Assembly (NCBI GenBank): GCA_003260075.1
Contig: QLIY01000339.1
Location: forward strand, 9,861-73,860
DNA: 64,000 bases
DNA from: Phallusia mammillata
Taxonomy: Eukaryota; Chordata; Ascidiacea; Phlebobranchia; Ascidiidae
Direction: 5' to 3'
Below, one piece after another: positions 23,301 through 29,300 of the stretch (position 1 is its first letter; each line of letters begins with the position of its first letter). The notes under the pieces were generated by a model. The model did not search any database, was not told the origin of the DNA, and saw only the letters and a list, made by a program, of their open reading frames with translations. The translations under genes and the position numbers were made by a program.

Positions 23301-26300
23301 TTTTACTCCGAATGAGTTTTAAGTGATGGAAAAGTATCGAAAATAAGTTATAACCAACATATTTTCCACCGAGCAATAAAAGTGGCATCAATTCAGTTAT
23401 GTTCTTTCTTGTAGGAAACTGTGCAGCTGACGAATTCCCATGCCAATCTGGCTCCTGTATCCCTCGCTATATGGAGTGTAACAGAAGAATAGATTGCTAT
23501 GATGGCACCGACGAAATGGATTGTACATGTAATTAAACATTTAGCTCATTTTGAGATCATTTTTAAAAAGTAGCAGCTAGACTTAAACAAAAACACGGAG
23601 AATAGAAATTGAAAACTTAAAAACTCTTTTTTTTTCTGCTTGAAGAAAACCACTAAAAATATTTACATTTTGAATATTTATATTAAAGATATTTAAAGAT
23701 TGTTTTTAGTGTTGTTAGTTTCTGGTGTTTTAAAAGTTATAAATGTCCTGTTGTAAAGTATTTGATATGCAAGAAATAAGTGCATTGATAAGCTAGATAT
23801 AAAAAGTTTCAAACATTTTTATTCCTTTCTTGCATGCTGATTTTTCTCATATTATACATTTGTTATTTCACAATACAAGTAAGGCTTTAATCGAAAACTT
23901 ATGACAAGACATTAAAATATGTTTTAAATTTTGCGAAATGTAAATGAAACACATAACTTTCGTCAAGTTTCTAGAGCTCTTCTGGCAAATGTAATTTTAT
24001 TCCAAGGTTTCGACGTCCCATACAGGTCTTCTTCATCAGGGGAAAAATATATCGCGCAGTGTTTTCGTTGCGTTTGTGACGTGCTTGCATTTCTTTCTTT
24101 TTTTCCTTTGTTTATCGTGTACTGTACTAGTCGCATTCGGTGTTATTTACCCTGAAGAAGGCGACCTGTATAAGACGTCGAAACCCCGGAATAAAATTAC
24201 ATTTGCCAGAAGAGCTCTACAAACTTGATACTATGCCTGGCAGCAATAGCTTATATATTACTTTCGTGGCCGCCATTTTAGTTATAGATATTCTACACTT
24301 CTAGATTCTGAGGGTTGTAGATACCATGCGTTCCAATGTTTTCCTTCAATGACATGCACGCCAAACCGTGACATGTGTTTGTCAAACAGTTGCCCAGCTG
24401 GTGACGACGCTCCCGCATGTGATGGTAAGATATCTATGGTCAAACGATAGATGGCGCACCCTTGTATGATGTTATCTGCTTGGTATAGTCGCCTACTAGA
24501 AAGAAGTCATTTGAAACGGGGTATAGTAGATTAACTTTTTACGGATGTTTAAATGTAATGTATTCCCGCCATGAAGCCAAACAATCAAAGATACCATTTA
24601 TATAATTATAAAAGTTGCAATGATTTAATTGTTCCCTGCTTTATATAATCCAAAAATCCAAGCCCTTTATGATGTTAGCTTCTTTATGGCATACTGCGAA
24701 TGGACTGGTGCTTGATAACAACTGACCGATTTTTTCACCAGGTGAAATAAGTGACAATAATTCAACTTTGTTACTTGTTGCAGGAAACTGTGCATCTGAC
24801 GAATTCCAATGCCTATCTGGAGCCTGTATCCCACGATTTTACCGCTGTGACCGTGTACGGGATTGTATGAGTGGGGATGATGAAGTTGGATGCACCCCGG
24901 ATGATTATATCCAAGGCAAGTTTCTTTCTCGGATGTCAAAAAATTCACATGTAAATTTGAGCATGTAACAAGCGCTATGGTTCACCACTGAAAGTTCGTT
25001 AGCAACCCGCTTTAAGTCTGCAAAGTCGTGTATGTAACAAGCGCTGTGGTTGACCGCACGAAGCTCGTTAGATAACCCGCTTTAAGCTTGCAAAGTCGTG
25101 CATGTGACAAGTGGTTTAGTTTACTGCACGACGCTCGTTAGCAAACCCGCTTTAAGCTTGCAAAGTCGTGCATGTAACAAGGGGGGGGGGTGATGCAGTT
25201 TCTTACGAATGCCGCTCCAAGGATGTCATGTAAAAAATCTAATTTCAACAATCTTGTGATTAATTTCTTTCCATGCAGATGCAGACAACTGTACTAGCCA
25301 TCAACTCTACTGCAATGAAGTTTGTACCGACATTTATGTCGCCTGCTACGTGTGTTACACCGATTTCAATGTCGAGTGTTTAGGTAACAAACCTATGATA
25401 ATTACTATGGACTTTTTCAAAAAAGACCTACTTTTATTTTTCGTAATCCTATTTTTGCATTTTTATTATTTATTAGATTTAGAGCAAAAGAGCATGATAG
25501 CCCTATGCTTATCGTGTTTGTGTAATACTGGAATTTAAAATGCAAATCCTTTTTTTATTTAGCAGAATTACCCTGTCTTTGATTTACAAGCCTGGAGCTA
25601 GCATGCTCGTCTCCCATATTGGATGTTCGATAATTTATATGCGTTGGGGAACCATGTATTTCTGCCCAATTAACTAAATCAGGCTACAAAACACTTCGAC
25701 AATCTGGGACCCTATGTAACGTAACGTAGAAAATCTACAGTCTAAAGGTGCAGTTTGCCCCAAAATTAAAACAAAAACAAGTCTATGAATTTATTACGGA
25801 CGAATCCGGTTAATCGCATCATCGATTTGCTGAGACATTTTATGCGATTAACCGGATACGCATATTTCGATCAAAATTAATGCGATTAACCGGATTTTTC
25901 TGTAATTGGATTTCCAACTTTCGCAAGTGTAATTGGCTATCGCTGTGGAATGTTTTATCAAATCGTTTGTTAACAAGATGCCTATTTAACAACGTGAGGT
26001 CAGATAAGAAATAGGCAAAGAAACAGGATGTGTTAGGGCGTCTGAAATTTACACGTTTGTCAACAAAGGACAGGATTAATTTTGCTTATTTCATCGCCCG
26101 TTTTACATTTAACCATCACAGGACAATGTGGACTGGACGAGTATCAATGCATATCTGGTTACTGCCTTCCAGAACGATTTGTATGCGACGGATGGCACGA
26201 CTGTTTCGACTTTGACGATGATGAAGCTAATTGCACATCTCCAGTTCCAGGTTTGTTTCAATCCTTTGTATTTTAACTTTAATTCGACACCTACAATGGG

Positions 26301-29300
26301 GCTTTGAGCGAACTATGCACTATTAGAACTAAAAACCTTCTGCAGGGTGGTTACACTAACCATTGGGTCATCATAGCGACCCAGCATACATCAGAACCAC
26401 CAACCTTACAATTGCAAAGTAACAGAAGGCCGAGCTAAGACAAGGGGAACCAACCTTACGATTGCAAAGCGGTTGCACTAACCATTGGGTCATCTTAGAA
26501 GCTGAGCTGGGCTTATAACCGCCAACCTTACGATTGCAAGGCAGTTGCACTAACCACTGGGTCATCTTAGAAGCCCGGCTGGGATTAGAACCATTAACCT
26601 TATGATTGCAGGGCGGTTTTACTAACAACTGGGTTATTAAGAAGCTGAGCTGGGATTAGAACCACCAAACTTACGATTGTAAGGCGGTTGCACTAACCAC
26701 TAGGCTAGCATAAAAGCCCTGAAGCGTCCATGCACACCAGCGTTAGCGGCACACTCATCGATAACCAAAAAAATCTAGATTTTTTAGCCTGTGCCTTGCC
26801 ATACGGCAATGCTTGGGAGACCGGCGTGATTCGGTATGACGCCGTTAGTAAGCCTGGTGTACCATAATTTTATAAATCCTGTTTTACACTTAGGTTTGTC
26901 TGCACTAAGATGCATTCTATATAAACACAAGCTCTCTGGCAGCAGTGTTTTGATTTAATTATGATCGCAAATGCGCCGGGCAGTCAAATTGTGAACAGGA
27001 TAAAACACATCTACATTTTAGTTTTTAATGTAACGTGTGTTTTAGGTTATTATGGCGAATCACTCTGAATTTGAGAATGACAAAAGACACCCTAAAGACT
27101 AAAAATTAAATAATTTTAAATAATTGTTTTTAGTGACACTTGAATGCAAGGAGCAAGATTTGACTATTTCGTAAGTTTTATATTTTGATATGTATGCCAA
27201 AAAACTGAAATATCATTCGTTATCGTACGAGGCAGGCAACGGTGCTTAGTGATTTAACATTCGGCGGGGTCACCATTGAGTCTGTGTAGCTTAAATGGTA
27301 AACCGTGAGAGACAGAATAGGTCCTGTCATGGGTTTAAATCCTACCCAAATCCAAATATATTAGACTGTGCTTGGCGTATGGAATGTTTGAAATGCTGTA
27401 ACTTTTACTTTATTTGGCCTGCTGTCGGGTATTGGAAAAATTAAACGACAAATTGTCATTACTTTGTCGTTGGATGTTGGAGAGATTTAATTACATTTAC
27501 TGTAGTTACTCTCAAAAAGTGTAAAAACTATTGATGCCAATTTGTAAACCGAGACTATACAATTCGTGGACCAACTAGTGTTTTGCACTCTTTTAGTGTG
27601 ACTTTAATTTTACTCTTAGCTAAAACCTAATGTAGTTGATTTGGCATGAAAAAAGTCTACTTGTGTTATAGAAAGATTGCCCTCCGCTCGTGGTAGACAA
27701 CTAAATATATTTTTCTTTGTCCTGCTAAATTTATTGATCTGGAAAAAACCTCACAATACAATCTTAACAGAGTAACAGCTGATGAGCAGATAACATTAGA
27801 CTACGAACTCGGTGACACACTTTACATCGCATTGGACCGGGAAACTCCCCTTTCTCATCTCCATGACAACTGCAAGGTCACGGGATCAGATCCCGTGTTT
27901 GTGTTTGACTTGGGCGATTGTGAAGGTTCCTATAAGGTAACAAATAATATAAAAGCATTAAGGCCAACAAATGATAAGTAAGACACACGGCTACACTAGC
28001 CAATACGGGCTAAAGTCTCAGCACCATCTGCACTGAAGGTACCTTACGTGTCGAAAAGGTATGTACTGTCTGCAGTTGGTGTTGAAATAAAACTAACAAG
28101 AGAAAGTAACGACTCCAAATTCATTGCTTTATTTCCTTTAAAGAAACCAAGTGTTTCCAATAAGCGGCAAGAAAGTAACTTTGTTATACACGCACAGAAT
28201 GACAACGGAATGGTGTCGGTGTCTTTCCTGATCTGGAGATTCCTAGCTCCAACTTCTGCTGTGATCCAGCGCGCCCCTCAAAACAAGCTCAATGTGACTT
28301 GTCTATTTGACGCGGACGTTCTTCTCTCGTCTTCCAACGTCATACCACAAATCGAGTAAGAAACATTTAAAAACATTGGAATTGCCAATTAAAAATGCAT
28401 TAGCATTGACATTGGCCCTTAAAATGCATCAAGGCTTTTATATGGCACTGAAATTGGTACTGGCTTAAACATGTATACAGTCGTTAAAATAGGCATCGCT
28501 ATTAGGACTGGCACTTTCAAAATACAAGTATTTAAGCTACTGGTACTTGAACTGGTATTACATGTCCTAAATGCACTTTGTCTCAAAAAAGCCACAGACA
28601 CTTCAAAATGCGTTTATTTTTTTATAACAGGCGCTGGCACTTAAAAAATGCTTTCGCTGTTAAAAAACTCACAATGGCAATGGAATTGTCATTTGCACTG
28701 CCACTTAAACAATGCATTTAGTCCCCAACACGGGCACTTGCTTTGACACTAAAATGCATTCCCTGTTCAAACACTGCACTTGCAATGGCATCGCTGTCAC
28801 AATTTGCACTGCTACTCAAAATATGCATTCAGTGTCACAAAAAGCCACTGGAATTTAAAATTCTCAAAACGTTTGTAGAGCCGATGAAATATACGCTGGC
28901 AATACTGGAGCCTTTGCTGTCGCTCTAAACCTGTTCAGCAACGAATATTTCAACGAAAGCTTGTCCGGGGAGGTTAATGTGCCAAGCTACATTTATGCTG
29001 AAGTCAAACTTGTTGATCTAGACGACGACCACACTATTGTGCAGGTTTGAGCTGCTTTACTTATGTTTAACTTATGTGTGTGTAGTCACCAAACTTTTTT
29101 CACTGCGGGCCGGATAAGTTTAATAATAATTTGTGCAGGCCGCATAGTTTACATGCCCTCACGCGTTCTTACCAAACTTGGCCCGCTAAGCGATTTTTAT
29201 AGGGGCGCCAAGATAGGGTCTTTCTACAATCCCATTTAAAATCTGGTGATCGACCGTTAAATTGTGTAGTTAGTCTCATCTTAGGAGCAATGCTTGTATA

